Assembly (NCBI GenBank): GCA_039933515.1
Contig: JBDTNY010000009.1
Coordinates: forward strand, 1-13,572
Direction of reading: 5' to 3'
Length of the DNA stretch: 13,572 bases
DNA from: JAOUEA01 sp039933515
GTDB lineage: Bacteria > Actinomycetota > UBA4738 > HRBIN12
Position 1 is the first letter of the stretch; the number at the start of each line of letters is the position of its first letter. The position numbers were made by a program, and so were the translations under genes. This document shows, one piece after another, positions 1 through 8,077 of this stretch. The notes beneath the pieces were generated by a model, which saw only the letters and a program-made list of their open reading frames with translations, searched no databases and was not told where the DNA came from.

Positions 1-811
1 CACGCAGGTCGGCGCCGCCATCGAGCAGGTGCGTGGCGAACGAATGGCGGAGCGAGTGTGGGGTCACGCGACCCTCGATCCCTGCCGCGCGCGCGTGCGT
101 GGCGACCAGGCGGTTCCCGATCTGGCGCGTCAGCCGCCCGCCGCGGGTGTTGAGGAAGAGCGCCCCCCGGCTCGTGGCGGACGCGAGCGCCGGGCGGCCC
201 CGGGTGAGGTATGCCTCCACCGCGTCGCGGGCAAAGCTTCCCAGCGGGACCTCGCGCTCCTTCCCTCCTTTGCCCATCACGCGGACCGACCCTGTGTCCA
301 GGTCGAGATCGTCGATGTCGAGCGCGGTGAGCTCCGAGATCCGCATGCCCGCGCCGTACAGCAGCTCCAAGATCGCGGCGTCCCGCAGCCCCGACGTGCT
401 CGTGGTGTCCGGCGCCTCGAGCAGGCGGCGAGTGTCCTCAACCGAGAGCGGGTGCGGGAGCTGCCGCGGGAGCTTGGGCTGGGCTACCGCGCTCGCGGGG
501 TCGCGGGACGTGACCCCGTCTCGCACCAAGAACCGATGGAAGGAACGGACCGACGAGAGCATCCGTGCGACGCTCGTGGCCCGATACGCCCGTTCATCTT
601 CGCCGTGGGTCGACGCCGACACCGACGCGACGTAGGAACGGATCGACGACTCGTCGACGTCGGCCGGATCGCTGATGTCGCGTGCTTCGAGGAACTTGAC
701 GTAGCGACCGAGGTCACGCCGGTACGCAGCGAGGGTATTCGAGGAGAGCCCACGTTCGACCACGAGGTGGTCCAGGTAACGCCCTGCCTCGACCGCCAAC
801 GTCTCGGCCAT
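1..811 (-). CDS. xerD: Tyrosine recombinase XerD, 3' end cut by window edge
   Basis: Site-specific tyrosine recombinase that, with XerC, resolves chromosome dimers at dif during cell division. 270 codons are visible, from ATG at 811 with a strong GAGGAGG ribosome site about 8 bases upstream; the C-terminus lies beyond base 1. Residues ~1-105 form the SAM-like core-binding domain (RGLSSNTLAAYRRDL near residue 25). The catalytic domain follows: Arg157 in GAGMRISEL, Lys181 in GKGGKEREVPL, and His252/Arg255 in PHSLRHSFATHLL. The last His/Trp and the nucleophile Tyr are missing only because the window ends. It starts 18 bases after the ald stop, so it is probably co-transcribed. XerD is preferred to XerC because of the pyrG-Nudix-xerD order known in actinobacteria; sequence alone leaves some doubt between the two. 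Confidence 0.93.
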   Translation of the reverse strand, partial: MAETLAVEAGRYLDHLVVERGLSSNTLAAYRRDLGRYVKFLEARDISDPADVDESSIRSYVASVSASTHGEDERAYRATSVARMLSSVRSFHRFLVRDGVTSRDPASAVAQPKLPRQLPHPLSVEDTRRLLEAPDTTSTSGLRDAAILELLYGAGMRISELTALDIDDLDLDTGSVRVMGKGGKEREVPLGSFARDAVEAYLTRGRPALASATSRGALFLNTRGGRLTRQIGNRLVATHARAAGIEGRVTPHSLRHSFATHLLDGGADLR

Positions 812-829
812 TGTGACCGTCCTCCTCGC

Positions 830-1954
830 TCACCCTCGTTCCGCCACCATCGAGGCCAGCGGGACGACGGAGAGATCGTGCGCGGCGGCGACGCCGGCGT
901 TCGTGATCTCGCCGTCCCAGACGTTCACCCCGAGCGCGAGCGCGGGATCCGTTGCGATGGCGGCCTGCAGTCCGTCCACGGCGATCGCCAGCACGTACGG
1001 CCAGGTCACGTTCGTGAGCGCATAGGTGGAGGTCCTTGGGACGGCGCCGGGCATGTTGCCGACGCAATAGTGCACGACCCCGTCGACGACATACGTGGGA
1101 TCCGAGTGCGTCGTTACGTGCGAGGTTTCGAAGCATCCACCTTGATCGATCGAGATGTCCACCAGCACAGCCCCGGGCTGCATCCGTGCGACCAGCTCGC
1201 CGGTCACGAGTCGGGGGGCTTTCGCCCCAGGCACCAACACGGCCCCGATCACGAGGTCGGCTGCCAGCACGAGACGCTCGATGGCGAGCGTGGAGCTCAT
1301 CACCGTGTGGATCCGCCCGTGCCAGACACGGTCGATGTCGCGGAGCCGGTCGACGTTGCGGTCGACCACGGTGACGTCGGCTTCCATGCCAGCCGCGATC
1401 TGCGCGGCGTTGCCACCGGCGATCCCCGCGCCGAGCACCACGACGTTGGCCGGAGCGACTCCGGAGGCGCCGCCCATCAATACGCCGCGACCGCCACGCG
1501 GGCGCTCCAGGGCCGCCGCTCCCTCCTGAGGCGCCATCCGTCCCGCGATCTCCGACATCGGCGCCAGCAGCGGCAGCCGGCCGTCGGGCAGCATCACCGT
1601 CTCGTAGGCGACCGCGCGCACGCGTCGCTCAGCGAGGAACCGCGTGAGCGTGGCGTCGGCGGCCAGGTGCAGGTACGTGAAGAGCAGCTGACCCTCGCGG
1701 AACCGCTGGTACTCCGCGGGCTGGGGCTCCTTCACCTTCACGATCAAATCCGCGCCGGCGAACACCGCGTCGGCATCGGGAAGGATCTCGGCGCCCGCGG
1801 AGACGAAGTCCTCGTCCGAGATCGCCGAGCCGACGCCTGAGCCCGTCTCTACGTGAACGCGGTGCCCGGCACGGACCGCCTCGCGCACCCCTTCGGGGGT
1901 CGCGGCGACGCGGTACTCGTGGTCCTTCACTTCCTTCGGGATGCCGATGATCAC
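830..1954 (-). CDS. ald: Alanine dehydrogenase
   Basis: NAD-dependent L-alanine dehydrogenase, 374 aa, the usual family length; it interconverts alanine with pyruvate and ammonium in the cytosol. The N-terminal IPKEVKDHEYRVAATP carries substrate-binding Arg15, followed by Lys75 in KVKEP and His96 in YLHLA, all at the family's canonical positions. The Rossmann domain has VLGAGIAGGNAA (~173-184) and Asp198 at the end of the second strand for the NAD ribose. Asp270 and Asn300/Met301 of the active site are present. The start is GTG at 1954 with AGGAGG 10 bases upstream. The 73-base gap before it contains a possible TACGCT -10 element, so the gene may have its own promoter in addition to readthrough from the Nudix gene. 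It sits between Nudix and xerD, a place where M. tuberculosis has no ald. Confidence 0.96.
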   Translation of the reverse strand: MIIGIPKEVKDHEYRVAATPEGVREAVRAGHRVHVETGSGVGSAISDEDFVSAGAEILPDADAVFAGADLIVKVKEPQPAEYQRFREGQLLFTYLHLAADATLTRFLAERRVRAVAYETVMLPDGRLPLLAPMSEIAGRMAPQEGAAALERPRGGRGVLMGGASGVAPANVVVLGAGIAGGNAAQIAAGMEADVTVVDRNVDRLRDIDRVWHGRIHTVMSSTLAIERLVLAADLVIGAVLVPGAKAPRLVTGELVARMQPGAVLVDISIDQGGCFETSHVTTHSDPTYVVDGVVHYCVGNMPGAVPRTSTYALTNVTWPYVLAIAVDGLQAAIATDPALALGVNVWDGEITNAGVAAAHDLSVVPLASMVAERG

Positions 1955-1999
1955 GGGCTCCGCGCCTCCTGGATCGTGGGATGGGTCCTATGGGGCAAA

Positions 2000-2005
2000 A
2001 GCGTA
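2000..2005 (-). promoter_or_regulatory. Possible -10 element for ald
   Basis: The minus strand reads TACGCT, which fits the TAnnnT pattern of housekeeping -10 elements. It lies about 45 bases before the ald GTG and leaves room for a short leader carrying the AGGAGG ribosome site. No convincing -35 box is visible at the right spacing, so this is only a candidate. Confidence 0.22.
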
Positions 2006-2027
2006 CTGAACACCCGCTCAACGTGGC

Positions 2028-2543
2028 TCACGGGAGCGGAGGACGCCCTGAGGCCATCAACAGCGCGAGCGCGGTCATCGAGTCGCGAACCCGGCCACCA
2101 CGCGCCGCCGCGACCATCCGATCGAACGGCTCGGATGTCAGCTCGATCCCGGCTTCGACCGTCCCCGACGGCTCGGCCTCGACCCTCGCCCAGAACAGGT
2201 GTACGTACTGGTCGGTGCTGCCAGCCGACGCGTAGTGGCCACCCAGGAACTCGATGTGGGTGTGCCGGTACCCGGTCTCTTCGTACAGCTCCCGGCCGGC
2301 CGCGGTCAGGGCATCCTCCCCGTCGACATCGAGGATGCCGGCGGGGATCTCGGTGAGCACTTGGCGCACGGCCGGGCGGAACTGCCTGACGAGCAGCACG
2401 CGGTCATCGGGCAGCAGTGGCAGCACCGCGCTCGCCGCGTGGAGCCGGACTACCTCCCAGGGCTCGAGCCCGGGCCACTCCTCGACGTCGACCTGGACGA
2501 ACGCTCCATCGAACGCGCGCCGCGTCGCCCGAGGCTCGGGCAT
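2028..2543 (-). CDS. Nudix hydrolase, ADP-ribose pyrophosphatase-like
   Basis: 171-aa Nudix hydrolase, probably cleaving a nucleoside diphosphate linked to another moiety, with ADP-ribose the likeliest substrate by family. The Nudix box spans ~69-92, with RELYEETGY supplying the metal-binding glutamates Glu85, Glu88 and Glu89. The box is one residue longer between its first Gly and Glu than the textbook pattern. Upstream, LLVRQFRPAV is typical of the ADP-ribose group. The Pro that usually follows the box by ~16 residues in those enzymes is Ala107 (SAGSTDQ), so specificity is uncertain. The start is ATG at 2543, four bases after the pyrG stop; no ribosome site is seen, which suggests translational coupling. 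A longer open frame upstream only reads pyrG in the wrong frame. The position equals Rv1700 in M. tuberculosis (from memory). Confidence 0.9.
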   Translation of the reverse strand: MPEPRATRRAFDGAFVQVDVEEWPGLEPWEVVRLHAASAVLPLLPDDRVLLVRQFRPAVRQVLTEIPAGILDVDGEDALTAAGRELYEETGYRHTHIEFLGGHYASAGSTDQYVHLFWARVEAEPSGTVEAGIELTSEPFDRMVAAARGGRVRDSMTALALLMASGRPPLP

Positions 2544-2547
2544 CGGG

Positions 2548-4242
2548 TCAGCCGACGGAGAGAGACTCGTCGGCCTGGGCTCGACGGTGGATCTGTGCGG
2601 CGCCGACGAATCCGCGGAACAGCGGGTGCGGCCGCGTCGGCCTCGAGCGAAGCTCGGGGTGGAACTGGCCGGCCACGAAGAACGGATGGTCGGGGAGCTC
2701 GATGATCTCGGTGAGCCGACCATTGTGCGAGTTCCCCGAGAGCACGAGTCCGCCCTGCTCGAGCGCCTCGTGGTACGCCGGATTGACCTCCCACCGATGG
2801 CGGTGCCGCTCGTAGACGACCTCCTCGCCGTAGGCGCCGGCCGCGACCGTACCGGGCACGAGATGGCACGGCTGGGCGCCCAGTCGCATCGAGCCCCCGA
2901 GGTCCGTCACGTGCTTCTGCTCGGGCAACAGGTCGATCACGGGATGCGGTGAGGCCGGGTCGAACTCACTCGAGTTCGCGCCCTCAAGGCCGCAGACATG
3001 CCGCGCGAAATCGATCACCGCGCACTGAAGTCCCAGGCAGATGCCTAGGAACGGGATGCGCCGCTCGCGGGCGTGCCGGACGGCAGCGACCTTGCCCTCG
3101 ACCCCGCGGATGCCGAACCCGCCGGGGATCAGGACCCCGTCGACACCTCGAAGCGCCTCCTCGGTCGCGATCCCGCCCAAGTCGTCTGAGGCTACCCATC
3201 GGATCTGGACGTCGGCGCCGTGATGGAACCCCCCGTGGTACAGCGCCTCGACCACCGAAAGGTACGCGTCGCGCATGTTCACGTACTTGCCGACCACCGC
3301 GATCGTGACAGGGTCGCTCGTCGCATGGATGCGGTCGACGAGGTGCTCCCACTCCGAGAGATCGGGCTCCCCTTCGATGCCCAGGTGTCGCGCCAGTTCG
3401 GTATCGAGCCCCTCCTTGTGCAACACGAGCGGCACCTCATAGATCGAGGGAGCGTCCGGCGCACTGATCACGCCGCTGATCGGCACATCGCAGAGGAGGG
3501 AGATCTTCTCCTTGAGGTTGCGGCCGATCGGGCGGTCGGATCGGCACACGATGGCGTCGGGCTGGATACCCAGGGACCGCAGTTCCTTTACCGAGTGCTG
3601 CGTGGGCTTGGTCTTCAGCTCGCCGGACGGGCCGATGTAGGGCATCAAGGACACGTGCACGAACGCGCAGTTCTCGCGGCCGATCTCGTTGCGCAGCTGC
3701 CGGATCGCCTCGAGGAACGGAAGGGACTCGATGTCGCCGACCGTGCCCCCTATCTCGACGAGCACCAGATCGGCGGCCTCGGTCTCTCCCAGGGCGCGCA
3801 CGCGCTCCTTGATCTCGTCCGTGATGTGCGGGATCACCTGCACCGTCTTGCCCAGGTAGTCGCCCCGCCGCTCCTTCGCGATCACCGCCGAGTAGATCGC
3901 TCCGGTCGTGTGGTTCGACCCGCGATGCAGGTCGATGTCGATGAATCGCTCGTAGTGGCCCAGATCGAGGTCGGTCTCGGCGCCGTCGTCCAGCACGAAT
4001 ACCTCGCCGTGCTCGAAGGGGTTCATCGTGCCCGGGTCGACGTTGATGTACGGGTCGAGCTTCTGGACGGCGACCTTCAGTCCGCGGGACTTGAAAAGGC
4101 GGCCGAGGGAGGCGGAGGTGATCCCCTTGCCGAGACCGGAGGCGACTCCCCCGGTGACGAAGATGAACTTCGGCTGCTCCCTCACCACGGGACGCGACTC
4201 TATCAGAGGCCACCGACGCGACGGGCTGGTTGGGGTGGGCAT
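2548..4242 (-). CDS. pyrG: CTP synthase (glutamine-hydrolysing)
   Basis: Makes CTP from UTP, ATP and glutamine, the last step of pyrimidine nucleotide synthesis. 564 aa from ATG at 4242. The synthetase domain (~24-290) has the P-loop GGVASGLGKG with Lys39, the DGAETDLDLGHYERF segment with metal-binding Asp93, and VEIGGTVGDIES with Glu163. The glutaminase domain (~310-550) has the nucleophile Cys402 in GICLGLQCAVIDFAR and the His528/Glu530 pair in GQFHPE. The start is uncertain. A GTG at 4284 overlaps the recN stop as GTGA and would add 14 residues, while GTG codons at 4188/4185 would give 546/545 aa, close to the E. coli length. None has a clear ribosome site. The function is certain; only the N-terminus is open. 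Confidence 0.97.
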   Translation of the reverse strand: MPTPTSPSRRWPLIESRPVVREQPKFIFVTGGVASGLGKGITSASLGRLFKSRGLKVAVQKLDPYINVDPGTMNPFEHGEVFVLDDGAETDLDLGHYERFIDIDLHRGSNHTTGAIYSAVIAKERRGDYLGKTVQVIPHITDEIKERVRALGETEAADLVLVEIGGTVGDIESLPFLEAIRQLRNEIGRENCAFVHVSLMPYIGPSGELKTKPTQHSVKELRSLGIQPDAIVCRSDRPIGRNLKEKISLLCDVPISGVISAPDAPSIYEVPLVLHKEGLDTELARHLGIEGEPDLSEWEHLVDRIHATSDPVTIAVVGKYVNMRDAYLSVVEALYHGGFHHGADVQIRWVASDDLGGIATEEALRGVDGVLIPGGFGIRGVEGKVAAVRHARERRIPFLGICLGLQCAVIDFARHVCGLEGANSSEFDPASPHPVIDLLPEQKHVTDLGGSMRLGAQPCHLVPGTVAAGAYGEEVVYERHRHRWEVNPAYHEALEQGGLVLSGNSHNGRLTEIIELPDHPFFVAGQFHPELRSRPTRPHPLFRGFVGAAQIHRRAQADESLSVG

Positions 4243-4280
4243 TCGGGCGACGCGGGCAGATTTTTCGGCTGGAGGGCGCG

Positions 4281-5930
4281 TCACGCACCGGCCTTCACGC
4301 GGCCGGCCTCGGTGAGAAGCTCCTCCGCGTGGTCCTCCGCAGCGTCGGATCCGTCGAGACCGGCGAGCATCCGGGAGAGCTCTAGCACCCGCTCGTGATC
4401 CTCGAGCACCTCGATCGTCGCGATGCCGGCATCCTTGCTCACCCGCACATGGCGGTCGGCGAAGCACGCGATCTGCGGGAGGTGCGTAACCACGAGCACC
4501 TGACGATCGCGCGCGAGCCGTGCGAGCCTGCGGCCCACGGCCAGACCTGCGCGCCCCCCGATCCCCGCGTCGACCTCGTCGAAGACCAGCGTGGGCACCT
4601 CGTCGAGATCCGCGAGCACGCTCCGGCACGCGAGCATCGTTCGAGAGAGCTCGCCCCCCGAGGCCGCCTTGGCGAGCGGGAGGGACGCCTGACCCGGGCC
4701 GGCCGACAGCAGGAGCTCCACGCGCTCGGCGCCGGTGGGGCCGAGCTCGGTGAGCCGCTCGAGCTTCACCTGGAGCGCCGCTCCGGGCATCCCGAGCTCC
4801 TCGAGCTCGGCGCCGAGCGCGATCGCGAGCGACGGCGCCGCCTCGCCTCGGCCACGGCTCACCTGCACGGCCCGCTCGCTCACCTCGGTCTCGAGTCCCT
4901 GGACCTCGTCCGCAAGCTCGGCGAGCCTGTCGTCGACCGTGGTGAGGCCCGCGAGCCGGTCCGCGGCGTCGGCGAGGTACGCGAGCACGTATGCGTCGGT
5001 CTCGCCGTACTTGCGGTGCAGCGCCTGCAATGCCTGCGCGCGCTCGCGAATCGTCTGGAGCCGCGCGGGGTCGGCCGCGAGCCCCTCGCGATAGCCACGC
5101 AGGTCCCGCGCGAGCTCGGTCGTCTCGGCCGCCAGCCCTCGCGCCCGCTCGGCGAGCCCGGCGGCCGCCGGATCGAGCGAGGCAGCCGTCTCCACGGCGC
5201 CGGCCACGGCGCCCATCGCATCGGCCGCCCCGCCGTCGTCTCCGGTGAGGATCGCCTCGGCGCTTCCCATCTCGCCGATCAGCCGCTCGACGTGGGCGAG
5301 CCGGGCCTCCTCGGCGCCGAGCGCCTCGGTCTCCCCCGGCCGCGGCGCGATCTCCTCGATCTCGCGCACCTGGTAGCCCAGCAGGTCGAGCTCGCGCTCC
5401 CGATCGCGCGCGGCCTCGCGGAGCCGCTCGATCGCGATCCGGGCGTGGCGCAGCCGCTCGAAGACCTCGCGGTAGCTCGCGACCGCGACCAGGTGCGCGT
5501 CACCTGCGAACCGGTCGAGGAACGCCGTCTGCGTTCCTGCTGCCAAGAGCCGCTGGGCCTGATGCTGGCCGTGCACCTCGACGAGTGACGCGCCGAGCCC
5601 CGCGAGCGCTGAGACGGTGGCGATCTGACCTCCGATCCTGGCCGCGGTCTTGCCGTCGGCGCCCACGATCCGTGCGAGCACGACCTCGTCGTCCTCGGCC
5701 CAGGTTCCCGCGTCCGCAGGCGCGTCGAACCTCGCCTGGACGCGGGCGGACCTGGCACCCTCGCGCACGAGCGATGCGCTCCCACGGGCACCCAGCGCGA
5801 GCGAGAGACCGACGGTGACCATCGTCTTGCCGGCGCCGGTTTCCCCGGTGAGCACGGTCAGGCCGGGATGGACCTCGAGGTCGAGGTCGTCGATGACTCC
5901 CAGTCCGCTGATGTGCAGCTCACGGAGCAC
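4281..5930 (-). CDS. recN: DNA repair protein RecN
   Basis: SMC-like ATPase that acts early in recombinational repair of double-strand breaks; 549 aa, close to the usual length. The N-terminal half-domain has Walker A GETGAGKT (29-36) and the RecN hallmark VHGQHQAQ (119-126). Residues ~150-360 are rich in charged heptads, consistent with the coiled-coil arms (for example 150-195 and 290-360). The C-terminal half-domain has the ABC signature ASGGELSR (423-430), Walker B TLVFDEVDAGIGG from 447 with catalytic Glu452, and the switch VTHLPQIA with His483. The start is GTG at 5930, nine bases after the NAD kinase stop and without a clear ribosome site, so coupling is likely. The tlyA-nadK-recN order is conserved in many Gram-positive bacteria. 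Confidence 0.96.
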   Translation of the reverse strand: MLRELHISGLGVIDDLDLEVHPGLTVLTGETGAGKTMVTVGLSLALGARGSASLVREGARSARVQARFDAPADAGTWAEDDEVVLARIVGADGKTAARIGGQIATVSALAGLGASLVEVHGQHQAQRLLAAGTQTAFLDRFAGDAHLVAVASYREVFERLRHARIAIERLREAARDRERELDLLGYQVREIEEIAPRPGETEALGAEEARLAHVERLIGEMGSAEAILTGDDGGAADAMGAVAGAVETAASLDPAAAGLAERARGLAAETTELARDLRGYREGLAADPARLQTIRERAQALQALHRKYGETDAYVLAYLADAADRLAGLTTVDDRLAELADEVQGLETEVSERAVQVSRGRGEAAPSLAIALGAELEELGMPGAALQVKLERLTELGPTGAERVELLLSAGPGQASLPLAKAASGGELSRTMLACRSVLADLDEVPTLVFDEVDAGIGGRAGLAVGRRLARLARDRQVLVVTHLPQIACFADRHVRVSKDAGIATIEVLEDHERVLELSRMLAGLDGSDAAEDHAEELLTEAGRVKAGA

Positions 5931-5939
5931 GCGCGGAGT

Positions 5940-6842
5940 CTATCCCCGCTCCCCGACATCGCCCGGCGGCACGGGGTCGGCCCCCGCGTCGGCCGCGGGG
6001 CCAGCCCCGGGGTCGGCCCCGGGCAGGTCGAACTTCTCCCTGACGAGCTCGAGGAACCCCGGCGCACCGGGGCGCCGCACGAGCCGCGCGGGGCGGCTCG
6101 ACGCCCTGATCAGCACGATCGATCCGACCGCGAGCTCGATGCTGCCCCGCCCGTCGGCCGAGAGCAATGCGCTCTCCTCGCCCACCACCTCGAGAGAGAC
6201 CCGGGCGCCTGCGTGCAGGACGAACGATCGATCGAACACCATGTGGGGCGCGACCGGCGTCAGCACCAGCGATTCCACCCGTGGGCTCACGATCGGCCCG
6301 CGGGCCGAGAAAGAGTACGCGGTCGACCCGGTCGGGGTCGCCACGATGACGCCGTCGGCCGAGAACGTCGTCACGTAGCTCCCGTCGACGTGCACCGCGA
6401 GCCGCACGAGTCGATGCCGGGCGTGCTTCTCGACGATGATCTCGTTCAGCCCCCACTGCGGCTCGAAAGGGGCACCGGCCTCGACCGGCTCGACGGTCAG
6501 CGCGAGACGATCTTCGATCGTTGCCTGGCCGAGCAGCACGCTCCGGATCAGAGCCGGCGCACCCTCGGGCTCCACCTCGGTGAGGAAGCCGAGCCGGCCA
6601 ACCTTCACGCCCAGGACGGGACAGCCCGCGTCCGAGCTCGCGAACGCCGCGCGCAAGAAGGTCCCGTCGCCGCCGACCGAGACCACGAGATCGAGGTCCT
6701 CGGCCCCCACGACCGGACGCTCGTCGTCATCGGGAAGCCGGAGGGTCTCGACACCCTCGGACGCCAGCAACCGCTCCAGCCACATCGCCGTGTCGACGGC
6801 CATGGTCCGACGGGGGTGCATGACGAAGCCCACCCGGCTCAC
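5940..6842 (-). CDS. nadK: NAD kinase
   Basis: Phosphorylates NAD to NADP using ATP or polyphosphate; cytosolic, essential in most bacteria. 300 aa from a GTG at 6842 that overlaps the tlyA stop as GTGA, the tight coupling usual for this pair. GGDGTFL (57-63) with Asp59 is the catalytic and substrate motif. NEIIV (133-137) holds the NAD-binding Asn133/Glu134. SADGVIVATPTGSTAY (161-176) and the following GPIVSP complete the C-terminal beta domain. The last ~28 residues (273-300) form a low-complexity tail rich in Gly, Ala, Asp and Pro beyond the catalytic fold, encoded by very GC-rich repetitive DNA at about 5943-6026. The upstream open frame to 7034 only reads tlyA out of frame. Confidence 0.96.
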   Translation of the reverse strand: MSRVGFVMHPRRTMAVDTAMWLERLLASEGVETLRLPDDDERPVVGAEDLDLVVSVGGDGTFLRAAFASSDAGCPVLGVKVGRLGFLTEVEPEGAPALIRSVLLGQATIEDRLALTVEPVEAGAPFEPQWGLNEIIVEKHARHRLVRLAVHVDGSYVTTFSADGVIVATPTGSTAYSFSARGPIVSPRVESLVLTPVAPHMVFDRSFVLHAGARVSLEVVGEESALLSADGRGSIELAVGSIVLIRASSRPARLVRRPGAPGFLELVREKFDLPGADPGAGPAADAGADPVPPGDVGERG

Positions 6843-7636
6843 GACGAACCCACCTCGGCGGCCTCGGCCACGACGACGTCGAGATCGATCGGCCTCGGCG
6901 AGCCGCCCCGCCGCCCGTGCAGGAAGAACTCGACGTTGCCCGCAGGACCGATCACCGGCGACGTCATGAGGTCCTGCGGAGCGACGGTCGCCGCCGCGAA
7001 GGCATCGACGACGTCGCCCAGGACCCGCCGCCACACGCCTGGGTCACGCACGACGCCGCCGCGAGCGACGTCCGCGGGCCGCGCCTCGAATTGCGGCTTC
7101 ACGAGGACGACGAAGACCGCCGCGGGCGACGACACCTCAGCCAGCGCCGCGATCACGGATCGGATCGAGATGAAGGACAGATCGGCGACCACGAGCTCGG
7201 GCGCCGCACGAAGATCGGCGGAGCCGAGCATCCTGACGTTGGTGCGCTCGAGCACCGTCACTCGATCGTCGTTGCGAAGCGCCCACGCGAGTTGTCCGTA
7301 CCCGACGTCGACCGCGGTCACGTGCGCCGCGCCGCCCTGCAAGAGGCGGTGGGTGAACCCGCCCGTGGACGCCCCCGCGTCCAAGCACTCCAGGCCGGCG
7401 GGATCGATCCCGAACCGATCGAGCGCGGCGTCGAGTTTGTCCCCTCCGCGGGAGACGAATCGGCGCGTCGGTCGGACCAGATCGACCGCCACGTCCTCGG
7501 CGACCATCGTCGCGGCCTTCGTCGCGGGCGTGCCGCCGACCGTTACCAGCCCCGCCCGGACGACGTCCTGAGCCTCGGCGCGACTGCCGGCAAGGCCCCT
7601 GCGCACCAGCTCGGCATCGAGAGGGCGACGGGGCAT
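6839..7636 (-). CDS. tlyA: TlyA-family rRNA 2'-O-methyltransferase
   Basis: 265-aa S4 plus FtsJ-fold methyltransferase. Family members of the M. tuberculosis type methylate C1409 of 16S and C1920 of 23S rRNA, and their loss gives capreomycin/viomycin resistance. The N-terminal S4 RNA-binding domain covers ~1-60; SRGGDKL follows at 62-68. The SAM pocket is CLDAGASTGGFTH from residue 84, with DVGYGQLAW further on. All four residues of the K-D-K-E tetrad are present: Lys67, Asp152 (ADLSFIS), Lys180 (VKPQFE) and Glu236 (GNVEFFLH). ATG at 7636 lies six bases after the preceding gene's stop. Some members of this family were first annotated as hemolysins; the intact tetrad favours the methyltransferase role. 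Confidence 0.95.
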   Translation of the reverse strand: MPRRPLDAELVRRGLAGSRAEAQDVVRAGLVTVGGTPATKAATMVAEDVAVDLVRPTRRFVSRGGDKLDAALDRFGIDPAGLECLDAGASTGGFTHRLLQGGAAHVTAVDVGYGQLAWALRNDDRVTVLERTNVRMLGSADLRAAPELVVADLSFISIRSVIAALAEVSSPAAVFVVLVKPQFEARPADVARGGVVRDPGVWRRVLGDVVDAFAAATVAPQDLMTSPVIGPAGNVEFFLHGRRGGSPRPIDLDVVVAEAAEVGSS

Positions 7637-7642
7637 CGCGGG

Positions 7643-8077
7643 CTACCCAGCCTGGCCGGAAGGGGCGGCTGGCTTGTTCGTGACAGCGGCCCGCGCCGTG
7701 GTCTTACGGGCAGTCGGTTTGCGCGTCCCAGGCGTGCGGGCGGCGGGCTTCTTCGCGGCGGTCCCCTCGCCCGAGCGCCCCGACGCCGTCATGCCCGCCG
7801 CGCGCTCGAGCTCGCGGACGCGCTTCTTCAGGGCGTCGAGGTCGGACTGCGGCGCCAGACCGAGATGGGAGATCTGGTCCGAGATCTCACGGGTGACGAG
7901 GCTCCGGACCCGCTCGCGGTTGTGCTGCGACCATTCCATGAGGTCCGCGGCGGTCTTGGCCACCTGCTCCTTGGCCGCACCGGGCTCGGCGAAGCCCTTC
8001 GCCAGGTCGCGGGCTTTGGTCGGGGTCAGGTTGCCGAGGGTCGCTTCGATCGTCTTCCACACGTCGTCGATGAGCAT
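7643..8077 (-). CDS. Phasin-like protein with basic Lys/Ala/Pro-rich tail
   Basis: 144-aa protein of the PhaF/PhaI-like type (COG3937-like by my reading). Residues 1-95 are predicted helical: a first part around VWKTIEATLGNLTPTKARDL, then helices through NRERVRSLVTREISDQI, and a short heptad stretch DLDALKKRVRELER (~78-92) that could form a coiled coil. The remaining ~50 residues are a disordered basic tail with repeated KPxAR/TARK units like histone H1 or the PhaF DNA-binding tail. Family members coat polyhydroxyalkanoate granules and can bind DNA, but no PHA synthase gene is in view, so the role here is inferred. ATG at 8077 has GGAAGGA eight bases upstream. A small unknown protein occupies the same slot in M. 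tuberculosis. Confidence 0.75.
   Translation of the reverse strand: MLIDDVWKTIEATLGNLTPTKARDLAKGFAEPGAAKEQVAKTAADLMEWSQHNRERVRSLVTREISDQISHLGLAPQSDLDALKKRVRELERAAGMTASGRSGEGTAAKKPAARTPGTRKPTARKTTARAAVTNKPAAPSGQAG

Noticed and set aside
29..1840. A plus-strand open frame of 603 codons opposite xerD and ald
   Set aside because: It lies antisense to two clearly recognisable genes. Its translation is Arg/His/Asp/Gly-rich with no motif; long antisense frames are expected in high-GC DNA with strong third-position bias.
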